From Micropterix aruncella (Eukaryota; Arthropoda; Insecta; Lepidoptera; Micropterigidae), in NCBI GenBank assembly GCA_944548615.1, contig OX155976.1, forward strand, positions 1,616,474-1,680,473: a DNA stretch of 64,000 nucleotides, read 5' to 3'. The notes beneath the pieces were generated by a model. The model was not told where the DNA came from. It saw nothing but the letters and a program-made list of their open reading frames with translations, and did no database searches. Made by a program: the position numbers and the translations under genes. Positions 11,390-22,053 of the stretch are shown piece after piece. The stretch's first letter is position 1. The number at the start of each line of letters is the position of its first letter.

Positions 11390-11567
11390 CAAATCTGCAT
11401 TTAGCAACTATGGGTTTAGTTGCATCTGAAGGTTCTCCAGGGCCGGCCTTGTTTATCGCACGGACTCTAAACTCGTAAGTTCCGTTCTCTTTGAGTCCAT
11501 CTTGAGTGGCTGCCAGAGTTTCTCCGTTTACTTCCACGCCCTTAACCCAGTCTTTGCCGAACTTTTC
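11390..11567 (-). CDS. bt: bt exon 15, C-terminal half of second Fn3 (residues 788-847)
   Basis: Encodes EKFGKDWVKGVEVNGE, the TYEFRVRAINKAGPGEPS signature of Fn3 F-G strands, and the linker TKPIVAKCRF leading into an Ig domain. Acceptor TTTTTTTTAG, donor GTTAGT, phase 1 out. Only 82 bp of intron separate it from exon 16. Confidence 0.95.
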
Positions 11568-11691
11568 CTAAAAAAAATCAGAGTTATTATATGGCCTATG
11601 CTTGTTTGGAATTTAAGTTATATTTAGTTAACGTAGCATTAAGTTAAGTCTAATTAACTAACAATTTTGTGCGGCAAGTGGCAACCGTTAA

Positions 11692-11785
11692 TTTCCCATT
11701 CCGCTCTAGCGTATTGCCCTGTCTCGTTCACACGGACTAATTTACGATTTTAGTTCACGAAGAAACGCAATCGAGCCCATTATTT
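11692..11785 (-). repeat. solo end of the 3,474-5,179 TIR element family
   Basis: On the minus strand it reads GGGCTCGATTGCG, GTGAACTAAAATCG, ACGAGACAGGGCAATACGCT and AGAGCGGAATGGG, matching both inverted ends of the 1.7-kb element. Only one end is present here. Confidence 0.6.
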
Positions 11786-11889
11786 GTCATATGAAATTTT
11801 AGAATAAGAAGGCATATTGCTGGATTGACATAGAATTTGCATTTCTATTTTAATATATTATTCTCTCTTACTATTTAATGACATTAGTA

Positions 11890-12062
11890 TATTTTGATTA
11901 TTTGTAAGTAGGTAATATTAAAAATAATATTACAACCACGACAATTGTCATGATAGTTATGTTTTTAATTAAATTTTAAGCATTTAATTTTGTGACGCAT
12001 CCAAGTGTAGGAATGCCTATCTACTGGAGTAGTTGATTGTATTGTATTGTATTGTATTGTAG
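11890..12062 (+). repeat. retroposon tail ending in TGTAT repeats
   Basis: Ends CCAAGTGTAGGAATGCC, GGAGTAGTTGATTG and then TGTAT pentamers (about 12,030-12,060). The same sequence is inverted at 46,118-46,290. Probably the 3' end of a truncated LINE or SINE. Confidence 0.55.
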
Positions 12063-12355
12063 AAGACTGGCAGCGCAAATAATTGTTTAAAAGATAAATT
12101 TACTGAGCAATCGAAATGTTTAATTTCTAATAAGTAGATACATTTACGATTCATAAGCTGACTAAGAAAGAAAATTATTTAAAACATGTCTTTTTTTGTT
12201 CTTTTAAGACTAAAATAATTAAAAAAACAAAAAAAAAGTCTAAAAAGCCATGTCTAAAAAGCCATGTCTAAAAAAATGTGTTGAGATTAATATGGCTCAT
12301 AAGACATGTAAAATTCCCAGATTCCAGAGGTATAGTACACTTAGCTTATAAACAA

Positions 12356-13062
12356 CTAGCTGACCCGTGCCCACTTCGTTGGGCGGTAAACCTTTTTACC
12401 TGTGATAAAATTATGAGTGTAGTTCGGTTAGTACTGAGTGCTATGATTTATTTCCTGACTGCCAAAAGAAGGGTTATATTTTTACTGCATATGTATGTAT
12501 GTATTTGCATGCCAATTTGAATATAATACCGTTATTTGTGAGTGCCTTCTTGTGAGTGTCTTATTTGTGAGCGTATTATCTCTTTAACTATTTATGCAGT
12601 AATAGGGAAATTATATGCAGTAAAAGGGAAAAGTCTTTTGTTTTAAACACTTGAGACGATAAATTTACTTATTTTGATAAGAATTCATGATTGTTGATAA
12701 TATGACCAATAAACATGACCTAACGATTTAAATTATTTTTAAAAATATAAAATACTAATTTTTTGTGACTTAAATATAAAAGTTAGACATATGCTGTGGC
12801 TGACTTTTTTGTAGGCATTATCAAGCTCTACAACTTTTCTCTACAACTTGATCATATATCTCTCATCGTTAAGGCAGCGTTAGTTAGAAACGTTTCCGTT
12901 CGACCGCTTATTCTCCGACTTACTTTGCAAATCCGACTACCACGAAAAAGTCTTTTCATTTTTCGGATTAATATATGGCACTCATAAATGACGTGGCTTT
13001 CTATTGGTAAAAGAATTTTCAAAATTGGTTCTGTAGATCCAGAGATTACTTCCTACAACGTA
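12356..13062 (-). mobile_element. Helitron-like element
   Basis: On the minus strand it ends GGGCACGGGTCAGCTAG|T at 12,356. It matches the plus-strand element at 26,787-27,557 over most of its length (ACCGCCCAACGAAGTGGGC, CTTTTCCCTTTTACTGCAT, CGACCGTTTTTC-type blocks, TTACCAATAGAAA). The 5' end is replaced by part of a TTAA element. Non-coding. Confidence 0.65.
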
Positions 13063-13148
13063 ACGACCAATATTGCTTACGACCAATATAACTTTACTGC
13101 AACTACCAATATAACTTTACCTCTTTACAATATTACTCGAAGGGTTAA

Positions 13149-13813
13149 CCCTTCGAGTAGCGGCATAATTTCATGGCAGACCGCGGCAATTTATTGGAAT
13201 TTCTTGTGATATCGCCGCGCTCCACAAAAAGTAATATAACTATGGAACTACTACAGTAATCATAAAAAGAATAACTGTGCAATGATTGCATTGAAATTTC
13301 GTATACAGAATATTCAAATCTCATTTGTAAAACAATTAGAGAATTATGAATAAATATGAGAAATTCGAAAAAGTGAAAAAAACTCGGCATTTCTAACTTG
13401 TACTTGTCTTACGGAAAAATACGGAACCGTATTTAGAAATTGTTAATACTATAATGATCTTCATTAGAATTTATATCAAAAATAATATTTCGTTTTGCTT
13501 ATTTACATACAAAAATATTTAGATATTAACTCATAAGGACCAATATTTTTTTTTATGATTTCTCGAAAAAAAAATGACCATGTTTGACAATGAAATTTTA
13601 CAGAAATGTCCAGCAAAATGACGTGCCAAATTATTGTAGCGGCCGTCTAAGTATCTATGGTAATAATGAAATATTTGGTATGGATGTTAGGATGCGTTCG
13701 AATTAGAAAATAATATTACTGTGCGCTCCGGGAGCAAGCCGCCAATATTGGTCGTTACGTAGTCAACGGTGTTCTGATTTGCAACCAAATTTAGTCGTTA
13801 CGTAGCGGAAGGG
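13149..13813 (+). mobile_element. piggyBac-like non-autonomous element, head-to-head with a fragment
   Basis: Starts TTAA|CCCTTCGAGTAGC and ends GTAGCGGAAGGG; the right TTAA is mutated. Over about 660 bp it matches 18,280-18,925. To its left, 13,068-13,144 is the end of a second copy in the opposite direction, and the two share one TTAA (13,145-13,148). Non-coding. Confidence 0.75.
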
Positions 13814-14002
13814 CATGCGGGAGTCACGTTAAATTGAATACACAATGTCAATTTTTAACCCTTTGAGAGAGGTAATCGCCTTAAGCTGGTGATTTTTGTA
13901 TTCTATTTCTTTACTTCAGTGATATTGTAGCAGCATTTTTTGTACAACCATGAAATACATAAATAAACAGAAATCAGTTCTAAAAAAATCTTTTTTACGT
14001 AC

Positions 14003-14127
14003 CTTATATTCAACCACGTATCCTGTAATAGGTGCTCCGCCATCACTTTCAGGCTTCTGCCATTTAAGATCAGCGTGGTCTTTATCCCAATCGGTAAGTT
14101 CCACATTTCTTGGTTTTGATGGTTCGT
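14003..14127 (-). CDS. bt: bt exon 14, N-terminal half of second Fn3 (residues 746-787)
   Basis: Encodes DEPSKPRNVELTDWDKDHAD, then LKWQKPESDGGAPITGY and VVEYK. The core Trp and DGG turn typical of projectin Fn3 domains are present. Phase 1 in, phase 0 out, donor GTACGT. A Penelope-like element begins about 40 bp upstream of the acceptor. Confidence 0.95.
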
Positions 14128-14164
14128 CTTGAAATAAAATTTTACACAATTAAAACATGATAAA

Positions 14165-15795
14165 CGAATATATGAAATCGAAGACTGTCGCGGTTGTTTG
14201 ACATTTCAAATAAGATAAAAAACCAATTTGTAATAACGAATTTGAAGTTTGTAACACCCGAAGTTTCGGCGATGTTGCAACCGCTGTTGTCTAGGATAGA
14301 CTAAAAGAGCTGTCAATTCGTTGCTCCGCGGGTAGACCGCATACGATCTAATCGAGACCAAATTCAGAAACCGAGCAGATCAAGAGCATTTTTACCCTAC
14401 TTCAGGGGATTGACAGATTGAATAAATAAGATGCTAATAAACAAATTCGATGTAAAAACGATATTTAAGCTGACCCAAACCAAAATATAGCTCGATCTTC
14501 GAGGCCTGTAAAGTATGTAATACCACTGCAAACCCCGGGTGTGTATAAAGTCGAATGCAGTTGCGGTCTAGCCTACGCTGGACAAACGAAACGGCCCATA
14601 GCCACGCGACTGACAGAACACATCAAAGCTGTTAAAAACGTTCAGCGAGAAAAATCGGTGATCTGCGAACATATATTGGATAACGGAAGTAACCACTGGT
14701 TGCAGTTCCAAAATTCCATTGTGCTATTCAAAGAAAAATATTACTACCCTCGCATGATCCGAGAATAAGAAGACAAACTTGGGTTGTTGACTACAGCGGG
14801 CGAGCCCGTGACCTCAGGAAATTTTAACGATTAGTCGTTATATCTCCCTGGAGTGAGCGCAGAAGACTTGAGGACAAAACAGTCCACCGTCTAGCTGCGC
14901 CACAAGCCCGTAAGAGGCCAGCGCCTTAACCGCGAGATAGCCAGGAATGTTACCTGGAGGGTCTGCACTCACGCCCTTACTTACAATTGTGACCAGATTA
15001 CTCCGGTCTCTCGATTTGTTACGAGTTCGAGGTCGCTTGCGCGGTCCTCTCCATTACGAAGCAGTGAAATGGGGGATACCGAATCTATCGCGGACCACGG
15101 CATTTTTTTCCCGGCTGTTCACCCAGGATCGGGTAGCCGATGGTCGTTTCAAGAGCGGTCGCCGTAAGGTCCGCAACCACCCCCGCTCTATAGGAAACAG
15201 TACTGCTTCCAGACTCCCCCGACTGTTAGTCAAAGTGCACAGTCGATTGGCTTACACCGCACGGTGCGCAGACGGTTGATTCCTAGGGGAAACTGACCAT
15301 AAGGCCAGAGTCCTACCCAGGCTCGCACTTCATGCGTGGAGGCCGTCGGATAGGTGTTGACCCGTGAGTGTGACCTACCCTGAACAGAATGGGTCTTCGT
15401 GGCCAACTCAGCAAGGGCCCATTAACTCCCAAGAATAAGAGGACACTGAAATAAGAAGAACCCCAATCTTCAATAACGACGGTTATAAACTCTCATCTAC
15501 GTGGAACCCTATTTTTAAAATGTTTCCAATATCCACCGCTGAGCGCAAGGACGTAAGACAAGATACAGTGAGTGTTGTATGCATGACGGATTTGCGAAAT
15601 TCGCACCTGTCGAGCACCGCCGTTATAATCTACGTAATGGCGATAGCGTTATGGGGCCTACCCGCGGAGCAACAGATTGACAGCTCTTTCAGTAAACCTT
15701 AAACAACGACAGTTGCAACATCTCCGAAACGTCGGGTGATACAAACATCAGACGGTAGATTCGTTTTTATCTTATTTATAATGATAAACGAACCT
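14165..15795 (+). mobile_element. Penelope-like element with GIY-YIG domain, split by a SINE-like insertion
   Basis: The frame at 14,541-14,768 reads MYKVECSCGLAYAGQTKR, then IATRLTEHIKAVKN and LFKEKYYYPRMIRE. This is the GIY-YIG endonuclease of Penelope-like elements, with the expected YxxxxCxCGxxYxGQT start and RLxEH. A copy of the tail is inverted at the left end (14,171-14,345), as Penelope-like elements often show, and the normal 3' tail follows at 15,446-15,795. A SINE-like element (14,776-15,431) interrupts it. No reverse transcriptase remains. Confidence 0.8.
14776..15431 (+). mobile_element. SINE-like element nested in a Penelope-like element
   Basis: 656 bp from AACTTGGGTTG to CCATTAACTCCCA. 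Flanked by 14-bp direct repeats AGAATAAGAAGACA (14,762-14,775) and AGAATAAGAGGACA (15,432-15,445), differing at one base. The variable target duplication of this length points to target-primed reverse transcription. It is GC-rich, has no convincing long frame and no poly(A). Confidence 0.8.
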
Positions 15796-15799
15796 AATT

Positions 15800-16600
15800 T
15801 AAGACACATTGAAATATCTGTAACATAACATAATAGAGCTCATCTAATATGGTTATTTAAGCAGCCTAGTAAGCGGATGACACTCAAACCGTTACATTTT
15901 AGGTATCTTTAAATCGGAAATATAGTGATTTCGTTTTGAAAAACCAAGCAAGACTGTTATTTACAAGAATCTGTTAATTGAAGAAAAACCTGTTACCTTC
16001 GATGGTGAGAAATGCTGTATGGCGGGCCGTCTGATTTGGTGAAAACTTATAAATTAAAATTTAAAAAAGTAAGAAAAAATCATCGCAGGTTTAGTGTCCC
16101 GGGCGGCTAGACTAGATCCAATCAATCAATCAAAATCATGCAAAAATCCTGAAGAAATTAGTCGAAGTGTTTCGTTTTTAAATCACAAACGGAAAAGGTA
16201 ATATAATATTCTGAATATGATTTAAAAACAGTGCCAATTTTATTTAATTTTTAAAAAAAGAGCCAATGTTTTTTTTTAATAAACACTATCGATAAGACTG
16301 CGGATTCATATCCGTTTTTTTCTGATTCTCTAACTGAAATGCAAAAACAACATATAGTATTAAAAGAGGGTAAATTATATTATATACAATACTATATTAA
16401 AATTATCTGTAATTTATGTATTGGAATTGAGATTGGAATGTAAAATAAGGTGCATGTGCAAGTCATGTGTTAAATGTGTTAAATTGTAGTTAAATTTGTT
16501 TTTTTTTATGCAATTATTTTTTGTGATGGTATTTACAAAGTTATATCGAGTTCTAATCAAGTCATCATGACTCTGAGTAACTTTTGAAGTTTCAGTATTT
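15800..16600. other. intron sequence, nothing recognised
   Basis: AT-rich sequence upstream of the Penelope-like element (in bt orientation, downstream of exon 13's donor). TATCGATA-like text (CACTATCGATAAGAC) occurs at about 16,284. No gene or element was recognised. Confidence 0.4.
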
Positions 16601-16612
16601 TGAGGCACTCAC

Positions 16613-16921
16613 CCCATGGATCTTTCGCGAGGACTGGCTTGGCGAAAGTTCCCGGTTCGCTGGATCCAAGTTTGTTCACAGCCCTGATCCTGAATTTGTA
16701 GCTCTTCTTGGGTATCAGATCCTTGACCTCGTACGCGGTCGGCTGATCCGGGGTCACTTCGCCCACGTTGTCCCATCCGGCCTTCAGCGACAAGTCCTGT
16801 CGCTCGATGATATATTTCGCGATTGGGGAGCCGCCGTCGTCGGCCGAAGGCCGCCAGGTCACCTTGCAGGAAGTCTGGAAGACATCGGTGACGTCGATGT
16901 CTTGCGGCGGGGTCGGCACAC
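16613..16921 (-). CDS. bt: bt exon 13, complete first Fn3 domain (residues 643-746)
   Basis: A whole fibronectin type III domain in one exon: VPTPPQDIDVTDVFQTS, the conserved Trp in CKVTWRPSADDGGSPI, YIIERQD, the LIPKKSYKFRIRAVN strands, and the linker VLAKDPWG. Phase 1 at both ends makes this a symmetrical domain exon. Donor GTGAGTG. GC content is clearly higher than in the surrounding introns. Confidence 0.96.
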
Positions 16922-17115
16922 CTGGAAGCGTATTAAAATCATGCACAAATCCGCGAAAAAATGGCGTGAATCGCTACACGCCTCGTCGCGTTAGAGCGCG
17001 CGCTCGTTTGCACACGTTTTTTTGTGCAAGCGAGCGCACGCTGCAACTCGATAACGCGTGGAGAGAATCGACCCAATTCTTCACTATTCGAGTCAGGATT
17101 TATTAACCAACTTAC
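16922..17115 (-). repeat. bt intron 12 formed by one palindromic repeat unit
   Basis: The whole 194-bp intron is essentially one copy of a palindrome family. The inner arms are GCGCTCGTTTGCACA (about 17,000-17,015) and TGTGCAAGCGAGCGC (about 17,022-17,036), with outer arms extending through CGATAACGCGTGG and its imperfect complement. The same unit forms tandem arrays at 33,176-33,960 and 40,614-41,400. Confidence 0.7.
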
Positions 17116-17322
17116 TCTGCATGTTGAATTTGACATCCTTGACGTCCTCTCCTTGGCCGTTACTGAGTTTGATCTGATATTTGCCGCTTTGCTCCCGGCT
17201 TGGTTTCTTCAGTTTGAACGTTACCTTATCCTCGCCGACGATCGTCTCTACATCCTTGATCGGTAGCGGTTTTCCATCGAGCAATACTTTGGCTTCGATC
17301 GGAGTTTGGCGAGTACCAGTGA
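17116..17322 (-). CDS. bt: bt exon 12, body of sixth Ig (residues 574-643)
   Basis: Encodes VTGTRQTPIEAKVLLDGKPL, the DKVTFKLKKPS strand and the tyrosine corner EQSGKYQIKLSNGQGED, ending DVKFNMQ. This is the last of the six N-terminal Ig domains before Fn3 repeats begin. Donor GTAAGTTGG. The following intron is 194 bp and is almost entirely one copy of the palindromic repeat. Confidence 0.95.
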
Positions 17323-17767
17323 CTAATAATAATAAAAAAATAAAAATAGTGATGTAGAAATAGATGAAATCAAAAATATGAATAATATTGCTGCAAAAAT
17401 CCATAATTAAGGTAAACAATGGCTTAAATTAGGGTGAAGATTCGAAACAGATGCATAATCATTACTTGCAAAGCAAATCAATTACAGATTTGTTGGATTT
17501 TTAACCGACTTCAAAAAAAGGCTGCGATTATCAATTCGGTTGCACCTTTTTTTTATGTTTGTTACCTCAGAACTCTGCTATTTATGAACCGATTTGGTTT
17601 TTTTCGAATGAATATACTTACATATTGGTCTCATTTCTATTAAAATACTGTTCTGATGATGGGATCCATGGGAAATTGAGGGAAATACTGAAATATTATC
17701 ATATGAGATTGAAAATTTACATGTTGGTTCAATTCCGATGACAATTCATTTATTTTTATGGTAAGCA

Positions 17768-18130
17768 TGACCTGATTCTACACCCTGGGTTGGCTCCCGA
17801 CGAGGGAGCTCCTCAACGGTTATTAGCAGAGACCCCAAATTTTGTATACTCATTAAGTTATGTTAGCCCGTTCTAAGTTGTATCATGACACGGCTGCTGC
17901 ACCCAGGGTTGGCTTCCGACTAGGGAACACCTCAACGGTCAAAGCACAGACACAAAATTTTGTATATGTATTCAATTACGACAGCCCGTTCGTTTCACCA
18001 TGGACTGCTGCACCCAGGGTTGGCTGCCAACGAGGGAACTCCTCAACGGTCAACAGCACATTCATAAAATTTAATATACGCATTCAATTATGATATCCCG
18101 TTCTCAGTATCACCATAACACGGCTGCTGC
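17768..18130 (+). repeat. tandem repeat, ~115-bp unit, three copies
   Basis: Three units beginning with ACCC(T/A)GGGTTGGCT at about 17,781, 17,898 and 18,010 (spacing 117 and 112 bp). Each has CTCCTCAACGGT and AGCCCGTTC; a partial fourth follows. It abuts the TTAA element at 18,280. Confidence 0.75.
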
Positions 18131-18279
18131 ACTTATAAAAAAAAATGGAGTCAATTTTTCTTTTTGTAAAAATTTTGTGTATGCACTAAATGCACTAAAC
18201 GAAGTTCTGTTCTGGAGTGGTAATTTTATTATAGATTATTACATATTACACCTATTTTTATACAGATATTAGTTATTAA

Positions 18280-18925
18280 CCCTTCGAGTAGCAGTATAAT
18301 TTCATGGCAGACCGCGGCAATTGGAATTTCTTGCAATATCACCGCGCTCGACAAAAAGTACTATAACTATGGAACTACTATAGCAATCATAAAAATAATA
18401 ACTGTGCAATAATTGCATTGAAATTTTGTATATAGAACATTAAAATCTCATTTGTAAAACAATTGGATAAATATGAATAAATACGAGAAATTCGAAAAAG
18501 TGAAAAAAACTCGGCATTTCTAACTCGTACTTATCTTACGGAACCCTATTTGGAAATTGTAAATACTATCGTGATCTCTATTAGATTCTCTATTAAAGGT
18601 AATATTTGGCTTTGCTTATTTACATACAAAAATATTTAGATATTAGCTCATAAAAACCAATAAAAATTTTGATGATTTCTTAAAAAAAAAAAAATGATGT
18701 TTGACAATGGAATTTTACCAGAAATATTCGCGAAATGAAGCGCGAAATTATTCTAGCAGCCGTATATGTAGGTAATAATGAGATATTTGGTATGGATTTT
18801 AGGATGCGTTCGAATTGGCTAATAATATTACTGTGTGCTTCGGGAGCAAGCCGCCAATATTGGTCGTTACGTAGTCAACGGTGTTCTGATGTGCAACCAA
18901 AATTGGTCGTTTTTTAGCCGAAGGG
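18280..18925 (+). mobile_element. piggyBac-like non-autonomous element, intact ends
   Basis: Flanked by TTAA on both sides (18,276-18,279 and 18,926-18,929), with terminal CCCTTCG inverted repeats. TTAA targets and CCC ends are hallmarks of the piggyBac superfamily. 646 bp, no transposase frame. This is the best-preserved of at least three copies here. Confidence 0.8.
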
Positions 18926-19058
18926 TTAAACAGTTCTGTACGCAAACTGTTTTTAAAAAATATTGTAGGCCTAAAAGGCAGGTTTCATGTCTTATTGGAA
19001 AAATACATGTCACTACACCACACCCACAATGAAATAAATTGAATCGAATTGAATATAC

Positions 19059-19273
19059 CTTTGTATGGCACTTCGACGATGAATGGTAGATTACACGGAC
19101 CATTGAATTCATCTGGGCATTCGATCTTGGGCTCAGACTCTCCTTTCTTGACCGTGAGTTTGCAGGAGGAAGTTAGCTTTCCGGATTCGCAGGTTATCTC
19201 ACCGTCGTCTGACATCTCCAGATTGTTGAATATGAGCTGGTGTTTACCGCCGCCGAGGTTTTTGATCTCGATC
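19059..19273 (-). CDS. bt: bt exon 11, end of fifth and start of sixth Ig (residues 502-574)
   Basis: Contains IEIKNLGGGKHQLIFNNLEM, the tyrosine-corner position SDDGEITCES (Ile in place of Tyr), and SCKLTVKKGESEP. It then runs into the next domain, KIECPDEFNGPCNLPFIVEV. The exon crosses the Ig-Ig boundary, so exon limits do not follow domain limits here. Donor GTATATTC, phase 1 out. Confidence 0.95.
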
Positions 19274-19370
19274 CTGTTTGGATTACATATTTGAAATGTG
19301 AAAATCGCCTTATCGTTACATGTAGGAGAAAAAAAACAGGTAGAGGAACTGTACCGAATATGTAAGGGTT

Positions 19371-19743
19371 CCTAATATGGAAAATCAGCCTATTTCTGTG
19401 ACTGTACGTCGCACACGCGTAAGTATTTTTGTGTGTAATTCTCCCCCCGCCAGCCTTTGCCGGCCGGTTTGCGTCCGCACACCGAACGCAAAGGACGCTA
19501 GTCAGAGTTGGAAGACCGTTTCGCGCGTGTTCCATACGAAAAACACGTAAGTCATTAGACTTTGATTCCTGCATGTTTTTGCTTAATATTATGTTTGTAT
19601 TTATGCATTCTCGTAGTCGGAGAATGATGATTTTCAATGTTACAAGCTGTTTTGTTGTATCGCTTTGGATCAATTTTTTGTATATTGTTTTGTTCGGGAA
19701 GCTTGTGGTCCTAATATGGAAAGTGACTATGGGCCTAATATGG
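19371..19743. promoter_or_regulatory. three CArG boxes flanking a CpG-rich core in a bt intron
   Basis: CCTAATATGG, a perfect CC(A/T)6GG serum-response-factor site, occurs at 19,371, 19,710 and 19,734. Between them, 19,410-19,550 is CpG-rich and unlike the AT-rich intron. SRF is a muscle regulator, so a bt enhancer is possible. The boxes share flanking bases (CCTAATATGGAA), so they may instead be repeats within an unrecognised transposon. Confidence 0.35.
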
Positions 19744-19789
19744 AATACTATTCCATAGTAGGATCATAATTATAATATAATTGTAGTAT

Positions 19790-20180
19790 TTCGGGTAGCC
19801 GAATAGTCGTTTCAAGAGCGGCTGCCACTAGGTAAACAATCGCCCCCGCTCTATAGGAAACAAAGCCTTTTCCAGACTCAAACCGCAAACCGTGCAGGAG
19901 CGCCCAAATAACGGTTCCTAGGGGAATTAGCCCGCAGGGCAGGGTCCTACCCGGGCTCGCCCCTCTGCGTGGAGGCTGCCGGATGGGTGTTGACCCGTGA
20001 GTTTGGCCGACCCTCACATATGCTTAGTGGCCTAAATGCAACAGAGCGCATTAGCTTCATCTATAAACATCCAGTGCTTAAAAACGATTGCGCATTCTGT
20101 GTCAATCGATTGGCCTTGTCCAAGGCCCGTGACTCTTCCTCTGGCAATTGCCCTATAGCGGGGATCCACGTGAGCCGAAT
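19790..20180 (+). repeat. diverged fragment of the SINE-like family
   Basis: Contains GGGTAGCCGAATAGTCGTTT, AGGTCCTACCCGGGCTCG-type text, CTGCGTGGAGGCTGCCGGAT and GGGTGTTGACCCGTGAGT in the same order as the second half of the intact copies. Confidence 0.65.
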
Positions 20181-20411
20181 CCATTAACCCAGCTTTCTGA
20201 GTATGAACGATTCTAATAATCCACACACTGCTAAATCGGTTCAAGGATGTAAAAGTCATAGTGGATTAAATAAACGGACAACATAAACACATGAACCCTG
20301 AAAACATTACACTCCTTTTTTTGACAGTCCTGTAACAAAAGAGGTTACAAATAGAAATTGTTGTCGACCTTGTGCTAAAGATTCATTGCTTAAAAATGAC
20401 CCCAGTAGGTC

Positions 20412-21079
20412 ATATCGATGGCTTAGAACGCAAATGTGTTAAGTGACTTTTTTTACGTAAATGAGTTAAGTACTACATGACATCCAATATATTGATCTCC
20501 ACATTCTGTGCTAATGTGGTAAGCATCTAACAACCAAGGCTTCGAATACTTCTTGGTAAAAACTGTGGTAAGTGCATCAAACAAAGTTTTTTGAAATGTT
20601 AATGTTGCATAATCATTTACCACTATTGATATCTAATCAAAATTAAATCACCATAAAATGCATAATGTGTTATCATCAGTTGAAACAATATTCTCCAAAG
20701 CATGCTTAACCCTATACATGCTTGATGGTTTTATTTACTCTTATAACAAATTCTAAAAGTAAAAAGATGAGAACAAAATAAAATATAAATGATATAACAA
20801 AAATTAAAATGTGGTAACTATATACATTATTATATTACCATATAAAAATGTGGTAAGTACCACCTCTTGTCGGTTTTTTTTATTAATACATAAAATACTA
20901 ATAAATAAATATAATTATTATAATATAGTCTAAGCCAAATACATACTATAGGTTAAATATATTAACTGAAATTATTTCTTCATTTGTTTCCAGATTATTT
21001 TACCTAAACTTTCAAAAAGCTCTCCTGTAAAATTTAGAAATTTCGCACTTGACACATTTGCGTCCTAAGCCATCGATAT
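20412..21079. mobile_element. 668-bp TIR element with internal TGTGGTAAG motifs
   Basis: Inverted ends of about 36 bp begin ATATCGATGGCTTAG and match at roughly 33 positions. The 6-bp direct repeat TAGGTC flanks it (20,406-20,411 and 21,080-21,085). TGTGGTAA(G/C) recurs inside at about 20,515, 20,566, 20,812 and 20,848. No coding sequence. Its end lies 15-21 bp from the exon 10 donor. Superfamily not assigned. Confidence 0.7.
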
Positions 21080-21100
21080 TAGGTCAGTTTCAAAACTTAC

Positions 21101-21239
21101 CTATCTGAAGGCACGATGGGTTCCCCGTTGAAGAAGAATTTGGCTTCGGCTGTCTGATCCTGGAGTTCCACGTCCATCACCAGCTTCTCTCTTTCTACTG
21201 CCTCCGTGTCCTTCAACTTCTTGTTGAAGCGGTTCGAGT
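21101..21239 (-). CDS. bt: bt exon 10, N-terminal half of fifth Ig (residues 456-502)
   Basis: Encodes YSNRFNKKLKDTEAVEREKL, then VMDVELQDQTAEAKFFFNGE and PIVPSD. The Ig core has Phe where Trp is usual (AKFFFNG). Acceptor ATTTCAG, donor GTAAGT, ends in phase 2. A 668-bp TIR element with its target duplication ends only 15 bp inside the following intron. Confidence 0.95.
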
Positions 21240-21539
21240 CTGAAATGAAAATATAATGGAAATACAGTACTCCCTCTATAATCCAGCCACTACACTTCTC
21301 TCCATTACGCTCTTAGAAAATTCTATTACTGGCTATACTTCAGCATTCATCATTTTTCCTGTCCGAGTCTATTGTAGTGCAGGCGGCCCGAATTTGAAAC
21401 TCTGTGGTTTTGCCACTGAGACAACTTGAAAACTTCTCTGATTTAAAAAATCTATCTTCTTATCGCGGGGTAAATCTATCTTCTTAAAAACCCTTCTTAT
21501 CGCGGGGTAAAAATTTAGTCGTCACTTCTGCCCGAGACA

Positions 21540-21760
21540 GTTTTGCGCGTGAAGTCGATGGCCTTGAGAAAAACGACCATAACTTTTAAACTACTATACG
21601 GGTCGTAAAAAAAATAACTGTAAAATGATCGCATTGAAATTTGAAATATAAAATATTATAACCTTATCTCGTCAAACAATTAAGATAATAATGAATAAAT
21701 ATTTAAAAAGTTGGCATTTTACGCAGCGCGGAGCGCCCTAACCAATATTGGTTAGATACA
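21540..21760 (+). repeat. old relative of the TTAA element family
   Basis: Shares GAAAAACGACCATAACTT, AACTGTAAAATGATCGCATT and CCAATATTGGTTAG-type blocks with the copies at 13.1 and 18.3 kb, at lower identity. Intronic, non-coding. Confidence 0.45.
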
Positions 21761-22053
21761 ATTTTAGCATTTGTAAGCGTCTAACCAAAAATGGTTAACT
21801 CACTTATGAAGAGTTTGATATTTACCTAATGTATAAATACCCCACGCCCTTCCCATAAATCCATATCCTAGCTTGTCTTTATATCCATCTTCTCCCTTCG
21901 ATATTGAGTTGATTTATGCCTTGGAATTCTAATAGATCAACATCTGTCTTGGCAAGATCAAGTAAACCAAGTAAGTCGTCGCATTTTCCATGGTTTTGAT
22001 AGTCTCCGGCGGCTTCAAAGATTTCTCCCCATGTCACATAAAGAAATGATTGT

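Noticed and set aside
16584..17106. Plus-strand frames of 112-136 codons
   Set aside because: They are opposite-strand shadows of bt exon 13 and the palindromic intron.
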